Positions 8,495 to 16,139 of a stretch of DNA of 47,098 bases are shown here, in pieces. The translations under genes were made by a program, and so were the position numbers. Location: positions 1 to 47,098 of the forward strand of contig CALGNN010000029.1 in assembly GCA_937961455.1 (NCBI GenBank), read 5' to 3'. Within the stretch, counting starts at the first letter, position 1, and every line of letters starts with the position of its first letter. Origin of the DNA: an uncultured Saprospiraceae bacterium (GTDB taxonomy: Bacteria; Bacteroidota; Bacteroidia; Chitinophagales; Saprospiraceae). The notes beneath the pieces were generated by a model. That model was not told the origin of the DNA. It worked only from the letters and a program-made list of their open reading frames with translations, and did no database searches.

Positions 8495-9316
8495 TTATTG
8501 TAAAATAAAGCTAGTTGGCAAATTAAGCAACATTTTATTGCAGATGGTTTCATTGGTATCATTTTGAATGTCTGCAGTAAAAAGTAAAAAGAGGTAATCA
8601 ATTAACAAATTGAGCTCAATACTAAAGCCTGGATTTACGCTGGCTTGAATATCAAAATTGATTATTTGATTGGATATATCTTTTTGCAATTGAATCACGA
8701 TCGTGTCAGATGTAGCAATATCTGACAAAATAAAATAGCCATTCATCATATCACCTGCATCATCAATTAATAGACTATCATTTAAAGGATGATCGGCCGG
8801 CAATGAAGTCAAATCAATATCTCTATATTCTGACTTAAGACCTAAATCAAAAGAGAGACTTTCTAAATTACCAGAGGCATTAAATGAACCAAGACTATAT
8901 TGAATATCTGATCGATTTACAACTGCAATGTCATCTTTGATGTAAAAGGCATTACTTGGATCGTTGCCTACAACTTCTGTAGAGTCTAATGCTTGATAGC
9001 TCTTTTGCTGATCGTCTACAAAGCTAAAATTACTCAGAATCAGTTTGTAATCGACAAACTGAAAACCTTGCCCTAGATCATTAAAATAGATGGAATCAAA
9101 GGAAAGTAAAACTTCATTAGTTTGATGCGTCACCCAAAGGGTAAGTGAGGGATAACTACAACAATCGTCACAGGCTATATCGGCTGTAAGATCATAGTTG
9201 GCGGATTGAATATCAAGGCAGCCTTCTCTTTCAACATAGCAGGATGAAACTAAAAAGATGAGTGCTATGATGCCTGCAAGAGGCTTAATTATTTTTAACC
9301 GTTTTCCTATAATCAT
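8495..9316 (-). CDS. divergent MbnP-like lipoprotein lacking the HYWSAW motif
   Basis: The 273-residue lipoprotein has its lipobox cysteine at about 26 (LVSSC) and a Cys-rich patch, GCLD at 32-35 and CDDCC at 49-53, before a domain that follows the MbnP pattern (SFDSIYFN, VDYKLILSNFSF, LESLSFDLGLKS, LPADHPLN, GYFILSD). The Trp/His motif needed for the kynurenine copper site is replaced by MMNGYFIL, so metal binding, if any, must differ. The gene overlaps the exonuclease gene by 32 bp and precedes mbnP by 47 bp. It may be a partner or structural paralogue of MbnP. Confidence 0.7.
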   Translation of the reverse strand: MIIGKRLKIIKPLAGIIALIFLVSSCYVEREGCLDIQSANYDLTADIACDDCCSYPSLTLWVTHQTNEVLLSFDSIYFNDLGQGFQFVDYKLILSNFSFVDDQQKSYQALDSTEVVGNDPSNAFYIKDDIAVVNRSDIQYSLGSFNASGNLESLSFDLGLKSEYRDIDLTSLPADHPLNDSLLIDDAGDMMNGYFILSDIATSDTIVIQLQKDISNQIINFDIQASVNPGFSIELNLLIDYLFLLFTADIQNDTNETICNKMLLNLPTSFILQ

Positions 9317-10109
9317 TTAGAATATTTGTCACCATTTTCTTGACTTGATGAGAAAAATCCTTTTCCATGATCCAATTATAATATGCATTATCATGATAAA
9401 GGGTTTTACCTACAGGTCTGCCGATGTGTTTTCCAAAATTAAAAACGATGGTTCCCGTTTTATCGTATTTCAACCTTTGGGTGACATCTAGCGTATTTGG
9501 GTCATTTGTGAAATCATGAATGACTTGCATATCATTTTTAACTGGAGCTGGAATAATTTCTCCTTCCGGATCAATCATATCTACGCCCTCATACTTAGTA
9601 AGTTGACCTTTAAAAACTTCTACAGTAGCTCTCACATCTGCCAATGCATCATGTGCACCTGTTAGTTCCTTATTTTGATAAAAACGCAATGCAGCTGAAA
9701 GCGTACGGGGCTCCATCTTATAGAATATTTTCTGCATGTCCAAGGTGCGTCGATTATCTATTTCAAACTCAAATCCTGCACGAGCAAATTCTTCCATTAA
9801 TATAGGCACATCAAATCTATTTGAATTGTAACCTGCCAGATCTGAATCACCAATAAAATCATAGATGCGATCAGCTACTTGCATAAATGTTGGCTTATTC
9901 TTTACATCTTCATGCGTGATTCCATGAATTTTACTTGCATCTTCTGGAATAGGTATACCTGGATTAATTAGCATTGTCATCTCTATAGGCTCACCTCCTT
10001 TCGCTCTATATTTGATTAAAGCAATTTGGAGAATTCTATCTTTTATTACGTTTAGACCTGTTGATTCAACATCGAAAAAGACGAGATCTCTTGTTAAGTT
10101 AAATTCCAT
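9285..10109 (-). CDS. DnaQ-like DEDDh 3'-5' exonuclease with ExoX-like C-terminal domain
   Basis: The N-terminal 170 residues hold the DEDDh exonuclease motifs: FFDVESTGL at 11-19 (Asp and Glu), IHGITHEDV, YNSNRFDVPILMEEF (Asp), and GAHDALADVRATVE (His and Asp). The C-terminal part (VFNFGKHIGRPVGK, YYNWIMEKDF) matches the small domain found at the end of ExoX-like exonucleases. The protein degrades or proofreads single-strand 3' ends of DNA in the cytoplasm. At 274 residues it is a stand-alone enzyme rather than the polymerase epsilon subunit. It is embedded in the ApbE/MbnP operon, a context that gives no functional link. Confidence 0.88.
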   Translation of the reverse strand: MEFNLTRDLVFFDVESTGLNVIKDRILQIALIKYRAKGGEPIEMTMLINPGIPIPEDASKIHGITHEDVKNKPTFMQVADRIYDFIGDSDLAGYNSNRFDVPILMEEFARAGFEFEIDNRRTLDMQKIFYKMEPRTLSAALRFYQNKELTGAHDALADVRATVEVFKGQLTKYEGVDMIDPEGEIIPAPVKNDMQVIHDFTNDPNTLDVTQRLKYDKTGTIVFNFGKHIGRPVGKTLYHDNAYYNWIMEKDFSHQVKKMVTNILNDYRKTVKNN

Positions 10110-10117
10110 TTTTTAGA

Positions 10118-11221
10118 TTAATTGAGAATAAATGCTTCCATTCCAGAAGATGATAATTCTTTTACTTCACCGTTTTCTGCAAGATACAATATTAAGACTT
10201 CCATTTCTTCATCCCTTTCTGCCAATTCAATGGACTTTTCTGGATCCATTAGCATAAAGGCGGTGCAATAGGCATCTGCATGGATACATTTTTTATGAAT
10301 GACTGTCGTTGATAAAACTTTGGCAACAGAAGGAAAACCAGTAAATGGATTTATCGTATGACCATATTGCTTACCTTCTATGACATGAAAATTTCTATAA
10401 TTTCCTGAGCTTGCAACTGCTCGATTACTCAAGTTTAATTTCTTATACAATTCTGTAGGCTTGGCTTGTGGATCTGGCTTGCTGATCCCAATAGTCCAAT
10501 TTTCAGACCTGGGATTAACTCCTTTGAGGACCAACTCTCCTCCGATCTCAACCATGAAATTATTGATCCGCTCTTTCAATAAAAAATTGGCTATTTCATC
10601 AACTGCATAACCTTTGGCTATGGCACTAAAGTCTATTGAAGCTTTTGGATGTTCTTTAATTAAAAAAGCATTTCCTTCTTTAGTCATTTGATATTGGATC
10701 TTATCCATACCCACATAATTCATTAGTCTTTCTATTTGAACTGAATCAATACTACTTGGCTCCAATTTCCCTTCTGTACCAAAACCCCAATAATTTACGA
10801 GTGGCATTACTGTGGGATCAAAATACCCTTGAGTCTTTTTATAAATATCTTTTGCGACTCCATAATTTATGCGAAAGTGTGGTTTTGCTCTAGCGATATT
10901 ATTAGTAACATTCCCAGGAATTTGAAATTTGTCAGTTGTTTTATTAAACTGAGATATGGTCGACTCAGGAATATAAGTAGACAATTCTTGGTTGAGTTGG
11001 GCAAAGATGGCTTCTATCTCTTTTTGCAATTTTGCATTCCTATCCAAGCTATCATAGTAACTTATTTTATAATAAGTACCCATCGTTTCACCTTGCATAG
11101 ATTTGTAAACTCTGCTAAGACTTGAAGCTATAGTTTCAGTATTTTGCTGGCTATCTTGTTTACAGGAAAAAGATACAATCAAGCAGAAAAATAAAAGAAG
11201 ATTCTTAAGGTATCGGGCCAT
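10118..11221 (-). CDS. apbE: FAD:protein FMN transferase (ApbE), lipoprotein
   Basis: The 367-residue protein has a lipoprotein signal (cysteine at about 20, SFSC) and the ApbE motifs: GETMGTYYKISYY, GYFDPTVMPLVNYWGFG, IDFSAIAKGYAVD, the metal-binding TINPFTGFPS, and ADAYCTAFML. ApbE enzymes attach FMN covalently to Thr or Ser of envelope flavoproteins, using FAD and magnesium. It lies 8 bp after doxX and 8 bp before the exonuclease gene. No obvious flavinylated substrate is encoded nearby, so the target is elsewhere in the genome. Confidence 0.93.
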   Translation of the reverse strand: MARYLKNLLLFFCLIVSFSCKQDSQQNTETIASSLSRVYKSMQGETMGTYYKISYYDSLDRNAKLQKEIEAIFAQLNQELSTYIPESTISQFNKTTDKFQIPGNVTNNIARAKPHFRINYGVAKDIYKKTQGYFDPTVMPLVNYWGFGTEGKLEPSSIDSVQIERLMNYVGMDKIQYQMTKEGNAFLIKEHPKASIDFSAIAKGYAVDEIANFLLKERINNFMVEIGGELVLKGVNPRSENWTIGISKPDPQAKPTELYKKLNLSNRAVASSGNYRNFHVIEGKQYGHTINPFTGFPSVAKVLSTTVIHKKCIHADAYCTAFMLMDPEKSIELAERDEEMEVLILYLAENGEVKELSSSGMEAFILN

Positions 11222-11229
11222 TCGATATA

Positions 11230-11625
11230 CTAGCTATTTCTCTTTAACAAGTGATCAATAGAAAATTTACCAGAACCAAGTAAAGCTATTACCACATAAC
11301 CTGCTAAATATATAAGCGCCATTTCTTTTTTACCAAATGGGTCTGCGCCATGTATCATGAATGCGGCTACTATCATGGTGATAATCAAAGGGATGCTTGC
11401 CCACTTTGATTTAAATCCAATCAATATTAAAAAAGCACATAACACTTCAGCAAAAACCGTCAAGCCTAGCGAAGCCTCTGCTCCAAGACCAAAAGGATTC
11501 GCAAATTTTATAGGATCATCACTAAAAAATTTCATCAATTTTCTCCAACCATGGCCGTAAAGCATGAATCCACCAAAAACAATTCGTAGAATTAAAAGTG
11601 CCCAATCTTTATTGTTACCCTGCAT
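11230..11625 (-). CDS. DoxX family membrane protein
   Basis: The 131-residue protein has four predicted membrane helices and DoxX-family features (LLILRIVFGGFMLYGHGWRKL near the start, GLTVFAEVLCAFLILIGFKSKWASIPLIITMIVA in the middle). DoxX-like proteins are small inner-membrane proteins linked to quinone or thiol redox chemistry, but few are characterised. It appears to be the first gene of the minus-strand operon that runs through apbE to mbnH. The 153-bp gap to the divergent gene at 11779 should hold its promoter. Confidence 0.85.
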   Translation of the reverse strand: MQGNNKDWALLILRIVFGGFMLYGHGWRKLMKFFSDDPIKFANPFGLGAEASLGLTVFAEVLCAFLILIGFKSKWASIPLIITMIVAAFMIHGADPFGKKEMALIYLAGYVVIALLGSGKFSIDHLLKRNS

Positions 11626-11728
11626 AAGTAGCGTATTAATTATTAATCATATAAATTTGTCCTCAAATTATCACTTAAAACTAATATATGATAATGCAAG
11701 AGGAAACTATCTTTGCATTATTTCGTTT

Positions 11729-11736
11729 TACTTTTG
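11729..11736 (+). promoter_or_regulatory. putative -7 element for the Omp28-like gene
   Basis: TACTTTTG matches TAnnTTTG exactly and lies 42 bp upstream of the ATG at 11779. The nearest upstream TTG (11713-11715) is only 13 nt away, shorter than the usual spacing, so only the -7 box is convincing. Confidence 0.35.
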
Positions 11737-11778
11737 TCGACTTTCCCTGAGTATTTCTTAATTATAATTTTTAAATAA

Positions 11779-12756
11779 ATGAGATCAATTTTTACCTTAT
11801 TCTTATTGACTATCAGTGTCAGTATGTTTGCCCAAGAAACTAAAAAAATGGTTTTTCTAGAACATTTCACAAATACGAGATGTGGTATCTGTGCTAATAA
11901 GAATCCAGCATTTTTTGATTTAATAGAACAATATCCAGATGATGTGATACATGTAGCTTATCATCACCCATTCCCTTACACAAATTGTGAATTATATCTA
12001 TATGATAAAGATGGCAATAGTGCTCGCTCTTCATACTATGGTTTTTCTGGGTCTCCTAGATTAGCAATGAATGGGTCGGCCATACCAGTTGGAGGCGCTT
12101 TATTAAGTCAAACAAGTTTAGATACGGAAGTAGCTCAAATGAGCAGTGTCTCCGTTTCACTAGATATGGTAAATGATGGCACCAATCTAAATAGTCAGGT
12201 TAAAATTGAAAATTTAAGTCAGGCAGCAGCAGCTGAATTTAGACTATTTGTCATGGTAATCGAAAAGGAACTAGCCTACAGTGCTCCTAATGGCGAAGAT
12301 GTTCACTATAATGTCTTCAGAGCCTTTGCATCTGACTTAGGTGGGGACATTGTTGATATGAATATTGCAAGCCAGACATTAAATTATAGTTTAGCGATTC
12401 CAGTAAATACTGAGATGGACCAATTAGAGATGGTTGCATTTGTTCAGAATATGGATACAGGAGAAATGATGAATGCAGGTTCTAGTGCTAGTGGCTTGAC
12501 TTCTACACAAAAGGCCTTGACCGAAGATCTATTTAAAGTATTCCCTAATCCTGCGTCTGATATTATTCGAATAGATTTAAATAATTCTAGAGAGGCAATG
12601 AATTTGGAGATCATGAATATAGAAGGAAAAGCGCTATTTCAAGAACTAATAAATACAAGTCAAAGTATCAGCTTAGATTTCTTGTCTTCAGGAATTTATT
12701 TTATAAAAATGGAAACTGAAGATCAAATACAGAACACTAAATTGATTGTTGAATAA
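11779..12756 (+). CDS. Omp28-like thioredoxin-fold protein with T9SS sorting domain
   Basis: The 325-residue protein has a Sec signal (residues 1-18, ending FAQE) and a thioredoxin-like N-terminal half with the active-site-like motif RCGICANKNP, then AYHHPFPYTN, GFSGSPRLAMNG (a cis-Pro-type loop) and a beta-rich Omp28-related region. From about residue 250 a type A T9SS domain begins (LFKVFPNPASDIIRIDL, ending SGIYFIKMETEDQIQNTKLIVE). It should be exported across the outer membrane and anchored or released there. The thiol motif suggests extracellular redox or disulfide handling, by inference. A clear terminator follows at 12781. Confidence 0.85.
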   Translation: MRSIFTLFLLTISVSMFAQETKKMVFLEHFTNTRCGICANKNPAFFDLIEQYPDDVIHVAYHHPFPYTNCELYLYDKDGNSARSSYYGFSGSPRLAMNGSAIPVGGALLSQTSLDTEVAQMSSVSVSLDMVNDGTNLNSQVKIENLSQAAAAEFRLFVMVIEKELAYSAPNGEDVHYNVFRAFASDLGGDIVDMNIASQTLNYSLAIPVNTEMDQLEMVAFVQNMDTGEMMNAGSSASGLTSTQKALTEDLFKVFPNPASDIIRIDLNNSREAMNLEIMNIEGKALFQELINTSQSISLDFLSSGIYFIKMETEDQIQNTKLIVE

Positions 12757-12780
12757 CTACAATAATAATATCAAGATATG

Positions 12781-12813
12781 ATGGTGGGTAAGAAATTATC
12801 CACCATTTTTTTT
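12781..12813 (+). terminator. intrinsic terminator of the Omp28-like gene
   Basis: A 7-bp perfect stem ATGGTGG/CCACCAT (12781-12787 with 12800-12806), a 12-nt loop, then eight T residues. It lies 25 bp after the stop at 12756. Confidence 0.85.
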
Positions 12814-12856
12814 GCCTTGTAATAGGATTTCAATTGAGAAAGGAAAATACCGGACA

Positions 12857-12962
12857 TAAAAAAGCCCCTCCGGAGTCGATACACATATTTACATAGCTGT
12901 AGTCCCAGAAGGGCAAATGGCTGCAATCAACACTTTCAAACAATATTAATTAGCATTCACAA
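12857..12962 (-). ncRNA. candidate small RNA of about 105 nt with its own promoter and terminator
   Basis: The transcript is predicted from the promoter at 12968-12998 to the U-tract at 12863-12858. Both neighbouring genes have already ended (plus-strand gene at 12756, minus-strand gene at 13098), so this is an independent unit. The 3' half folds into a long stem (10 bp with two G-U pairs) closing a 31-nt apical region that can pair further (TACA/TGTA). The 5' half is AU-rich and probably single-stranded. A six-codon ATG frame exists near the 5' end, but it begins only about 5 nt after the predicted start and is not credible. The length and long hairpin recall compact 6S-type RNAs, which I can neither confirm nor exclude. 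The remaining part of 12757-13097 has no other signal. Confidence 0.65.
12858..12914 (-). terminator. intrinsic terminator of the small RNA
   Basis: GCCCTTCTGG (12914-12905) pairs with CCGGAGGGGC (12873-12864) on the minus strand, followed by six U residues (12863-12858). The loop is long (31 nt), so the hairpin may also be the functional body of the RNA. Confidence 0.7.
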
Positions 12963-12967
12963 CATTG

Positions 12968-12998
12968 CAAATGTAAGTTATTTGGTCACTTATTCAAA
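12968..12998 (-). promoter_or_regulatory. textbook Bacteroidota promoter for the small RNA
   Basis: The minus strand reads TTTG (12998-12995), exactly 19 nt, then TACATTTG (12975-12968), a perfect TAnnTTTG. It is the best match to the consensus I found in the window. It points away from the HAD gene's end and towards the terminator at 12858. Confidence 0.75.
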
Positions 12999-13097
12999 AA
13001 AATAAAATCATTTTCTTGCGGAAAAGCAATGAAAAAAAACCTCCAAACACACATATGAAAAATTGTGATTTGTAATCCCTTAAAATTCACTTTGTAG

Positions 13098-13703
13098 TTA
13101 AATCAATTGCAGTTTCTCTAATTCTGTCTTAACATCAGTTTCTTCTGTGAAATGGATAACTTGAATGCCCATTTCTTTGGCTGCGACGATATTTGCTTTA
13201 GAATCATCAATAAATAAACATTCTTCCGGAATTAAATTGAATTTATCTAATAATAAGGCATAAATCTCTTTACCAGGCTTTATCAATTTTTCTTCACCGC
13301 TGACAATGATACCTTCAAAATAGTTTAAAAAATCAAAATGATTTTGAGCAATAGGAAATGTCTCAGCTGACCAATTTGTTAATCCATAAGTTTTGAATTC
13401 ACTTGAATTATAGAAATATTTTAATATTTCTACATTTTCCTGAATGGCTCCATCCAACATTTCAACCCACCTGTCCTTAAACATTTGTATCTGTTCAGCA
13501 TATTTGGGGAATATCACTTTTCTCTCTGCTATAGATGTATCAAATGATTTACCCTTATCCATTTGGGCATTCCAATCCAAAGTACAAACCTTATCTAAAA
13601 AGAAATGTAATTCATCTGGATCAGAAAAAATTTGACTGTACAGGTTTTTTCGATCCCACCTGATTAATACATTCCCAAAATCAAAAACAATATTTTTAAT
13701 CAT
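13098..13703 (-). CDS. HAD superfamily phosphatase, subfamily IA
   Basis: The 201-residue cytoplasmic hydrolase has motif I FDFGNVLIRWD at 7-17 (nucleophile Asp at 8), motif II TNWSAET (about 113), the lysine of motif III in the EKLIKPG stretch, and motif IV FIDDSKANI (about 164-172). The order and length match YihX/haloacid-dehalogenase-like phosphatases that act on small phosphorylated metabolites such as sugar phosphates. The substrate cannot be read from sequence. Its start overlaps the end of the coiled-coil lipoprotein gene by 4 bp, so the two are probably cotranscribed. Confidence 0.9.
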   Translation of the reverse strand: MIKNIVFDFGNVLIRWDRKNLYSQIFSDPDELHFFLDKVCTLDWNAQMDKGKSFDTSIAERKVIFPKYAEQIQMFKDRWVEMLDGAIQENVEILKYFYNSSEFKTYGLTNWSAETFPIAQNHFDFLNYFEGIIVSGEEKLIKPGKEIYALLLDKFNLIPEECLFIDDSKANIVAAKEMGIQVIHFTEETDVKTELEKLQLI

Positions 13704-14317
13704 CCTTCTACGAGTTGTCTTCCTGCTTCCGTAAACGCTTCCAGATCCTTCAAAAGTACTTTTGCTCTTGCTGATATGACTTTTAGTTCTTCAACATTGC
13801 TTTCTAATTTCTGCCTGATGGAAGAAGCCACAAGCACCATGTGAAAATCTTTTCCTGAATTTAGCACCTCAGTTATTTTATCAACACTAATCGCTGCTTC
13901 GTTATAGGATTTCTCCCACCTTGAGCGCAATGTTCGATTCTTTGCTAATTCATCATTACGCAAAGTTTGATCACTTATGGCTGTGCTGAGTTCTTCGAGC
14001 TGATCAAAATAATTTTGCGAGCTTGAACCTACGTTTTCAAAATCTGATTTTAGTTTATCGTATCGATTATTAATTTGAGTCCATTCTTTTTCCCAATCTT
14101 TAGAAATTTTGCCTAAATCAGCCCCTTCCTTTGCTAGTTCTTCTTCAGCAGTTTCTATGCTGGCTATGACTTTTTCCGAAAGCTTCAATCTATTTTTTTC
14201 AAAGCCTTCAACATTTGACTTCAATACGTCACCGTGTTTTAGGGATTGTTTAGTAACTTTCCACCTGCAAGCAGACATAACTACGAGCAAGCTCAATGGC
14301 AAAAGTATATACTTCAT
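13700..14317 (-). CDS. coiled-coil lipoprotein of unknown function
   Basis: The 205-residue protein has a lipobox cysteine at 17 (VMSAC). The remainder is almost entirely charged helix with heptad character (EKVIASIETAEEELAKEG, NNRYDKLKSDFENV, QKLESNVEELKVISARAKVL), so it probably forms an elongated coiled coil in the periplasm. I do not recognise a family. It starts the two-gene unit with the HAD phosphatase. The divergent gap to the plus-strand gene is 86 bp. Confidence 0.7.
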   Translation of the reverse strand: MKYILLPLSLLVVMSACRWKVTKQSLKHGDVLKSNVEGFEKNRLKLSEKVIASIETAEEELAKEGADLGKISKDWEKEWTQINNRYDKLKSDFENVGSSSQNYFDQLEELSTAISDQTLRNDELAKNRTLRSRWEKSYNEAAISVDKITEVLNSGKDFHMVLVASSIRQKLESNVEELKVISARAKVLLKDLEAFTEAGRQLVEG

Positions 14318-14403
14318 TGTGCTTTATTTTGGAATAAAACTAAGCTATTTCCAAAAGAGTTTGAAAACTTGCTAAATAGAATTTAAAATAATTTTTAATA
14401 CAA

Positions 14404-15831
14404 ATGGATTTCATTCTTATGGTAAAAAAAATTACCCAATGTATTGCCCTCCTTTTCTTCTCATTAACACTAGGTGCTCAAGATGACATTGAACTTATTG
14501 AACTCGCAAGTGGCTTGGATTTACCCGTAGACATTACTCATGCTGGGGATGATAAATTATATATAGTTGAGAAAACTGGAAGTATCAAAATATTCGAGAA
14601 TGGTAGTTTGTTATCAGAAGACTTTTTAAATATCCAATCGCAAGTCTATTCTAATCAAGATGAGACCGGATTATTAGGCTTGGCTTTTCATCCAGATTTT
14701 GCAACCAATAGAATTTTTTATGTGAACTATATGAGCTCCGCATCAAAAACTCGGATTTCAAAGTTCATGGCCAATTTCACTGACCCAAATACAGCAGAAC
14801 CCAATTCAGAACAAGTCCTTATGGAACTAGACCAACCTTTTGCAAACCACAATGGAGGCTGTATTAAATTTGGACCAGATGGCTACCTCTATATTGCATT
14901 AGGAGATGGTGGATGGGGAGGTGATCCTCAGGACCACGGACAAAACCCAGAAAGTTTATTGGGAAAGATGCTGAGAATAGATGTAGACAACTTAGATCCC
15001 GGATCATTTTACGGAATACCAGCAGATAATCCATTTGTTAATGACCCAGATACCTTTAATGAAATTTGGGCAACAGGCCTAAGAAACCCATGGAGGTTTA
15101 GTTTTGATAGTGAAAATGGAGATTTATGGATTGCAGATGTAGGGCAAGATGATTGGGAAGAGATAAATTACCATGCAGCCGGAGAGGCCTCAGGTATAAA
15201 TTACGGTTGGAGATGTAAAGAAGGTTTTGAAAACTATAATAGTAATAATTGCAATAGTACCTATGAAGCTCCAATTTTTGCTTACGCCAATAATTTAGGT
15301 TCAGGTGGTTGTTCAGTCACTGGAGGCTTTGTTTATCGTGGATCTGAATTTCCTTACTTCGCTGGAAAATATATTTACGCAGACTTTTGCACAGGAAGGT
15401 TTTGGTCCATTAGCAAAAGCCCTTCTGGAAATTGGGTTAATAGCTTATTAGCAAATCTTCAGAATAATGAATTCTCTTCCTTTGGTGAAGACATCAATGG
15501 TGAATTATATGTCTTAGCATACGAAGCTGGAAGAATGTATAAAGTCACAACTCAATTAACAGATACGGAAGATGTCGAACTATTTTCTGAGACTCGTGTA
15601 TTTCCTAATCCAACTGAAGATGCATTTCAATTAAACTTGAATTTTAAAACACCTGTAAATTGCAGTATCGAATTATTCGATCTTGGCGGAAAACTTTTAC
15701 TAAGCAGCGACTTTGGAAAAATTGATAACTTAAGCACATCTTTAAATATTAAAGAATTTGAAGCAGGTACTTATATATTAAATATCTATGCTGATTCTCA
15801 TGCCACTAGTAAGAAAATCATTAAGCAGTAA
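14404..15831 (+). CDS. PQQ-type sugar dehydrogenase-like beta-propeller with T9SS domain
   Basis: The 475-residue protein contains a six-blade glucose/sorbosone dehydrogenase-like propeller (about 30-380), with LDLPVDITHAGD, ETGLLGLAFHPDFATNR, GCIKFGPDGYLYIALGDGG, GLRNPWRFSFD and ADVGQDDWEEINY. These are hallmarks of the soluble aldose dehydrogenase/HHIP-like family, which oxidises sugars with PQQ. A T9SS domain follows (VFPNPTEDAFQLNLNF to the C-terminus). The second methionine (14419, MVKKITQCIALLFFSLTLGAQ) gives a cleaner signal peptide than the first and is the likelier start. Whether it keeps activity or is a binding propeller is open. Confidence 0.85.
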   Translation: MDFILMVKKITQCIALLFFSLTLGAQDDIELIELASGLDLPVDITHAGDDKLYIVEKTGSIKIFENGSLLSEDFLNIQSQVYSNQDETGLLGLAFHPDFATNRIFYVNYMSSASKTRISKFMANFTDPNTAEPNSEQVLMELDQPFANHNGGCIKFGPDGYLYIALGDGGWGGDPQDHGQNPESLLGKMLRIDVDNLDPGSFYGIPADNPFVNDPDTFNEIWATGLRNPWRFSFDSENGDLWIADVGQDDWEEINYHAAGEASGINYGWRCKEGFENYNSNNCNSTYEAPIFAYANNLGSGGCSVTGGFVYRGSEFPYFAGKYIYADFCTGRFWSISKSPSGNWVNSLLANLQNNEFSSFGEDINGELYVLAYEAGRMYKVTTQLTDTEDVELFSETRVFPNPTEDAFQLNLNFKTPVNCSIELFDLGGKLLLSSDFGKIDNLSTSLNIKEFEAGTYILNIYADSHATSKKIIKQ

Positions 15832-15883
15832 ACTAAGTTTCGCATCTGAATTTTATAAATAGAATGATCCAATTACTATTAGA

Positions 15884-15891
15884 TAGCTTTG
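15884..15891 (+). promoter_or_regulatory. putative -7 element upstream of the ABC transporter
   Basis: TAGCTTTG is an exact TAnnTTTG match. No TTG lies at the proper distance upstream. Transcription from here would start near 15897, upstream of the N-terminal extension described at 15963. Confidence 0.3.
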
Positions 15892-15962
15892 GGTATTTTA
15901 TGTAGTGATTTAAACTATTCAGATGTAAAAGAGTTAATATGCTGATTCCTATTATAATTTAA

Positions 15963-16139
15963 AATATTTCTATCAGCACAAAGTCCCATAAAAATAGCAC
16001 AAGCTTTAATGAGTGGTTAGAGAGTTTTGTATCTCTAAAGAATCTTCCTCGATTTTTAAAACTCATTTATCAAGCTCATCCTGTTCTTTTTATCACCAAC
16101 TTTAGTTTAAGAATTATCAAGTCTGTTTTTCCTATCATT
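15963..16139 (+). other. in-frame N-terminal extension of the ABC transporter without a standard start codon
   Basis: Read in the ABC frame, these 59 codons look coding: STSFNEWLESFVSLKNLPRF, then KLIYQAHPVLFITNFSLRI, which supply the missing first half of membrane helix 1 and the elbow helix of a type IV ABC exporter. There is no ATG, GTG or TTG in frame. An in-frame ATG at 15939 is followed after seven codons by TAA at 15960-15962. An ATT at 15966 is the only near-start codon close to the upstream edge. The rest of 15832-16139 holds only the -7-like box. Confidence 0.55.

Noticed and set aside
12935-12956. Six-codon ATG frame at the 5' end of the small RNA as a real peptide
   Set aside because: It would start about 5 nt from the predicted transcript start, and no second copy or other support exists.
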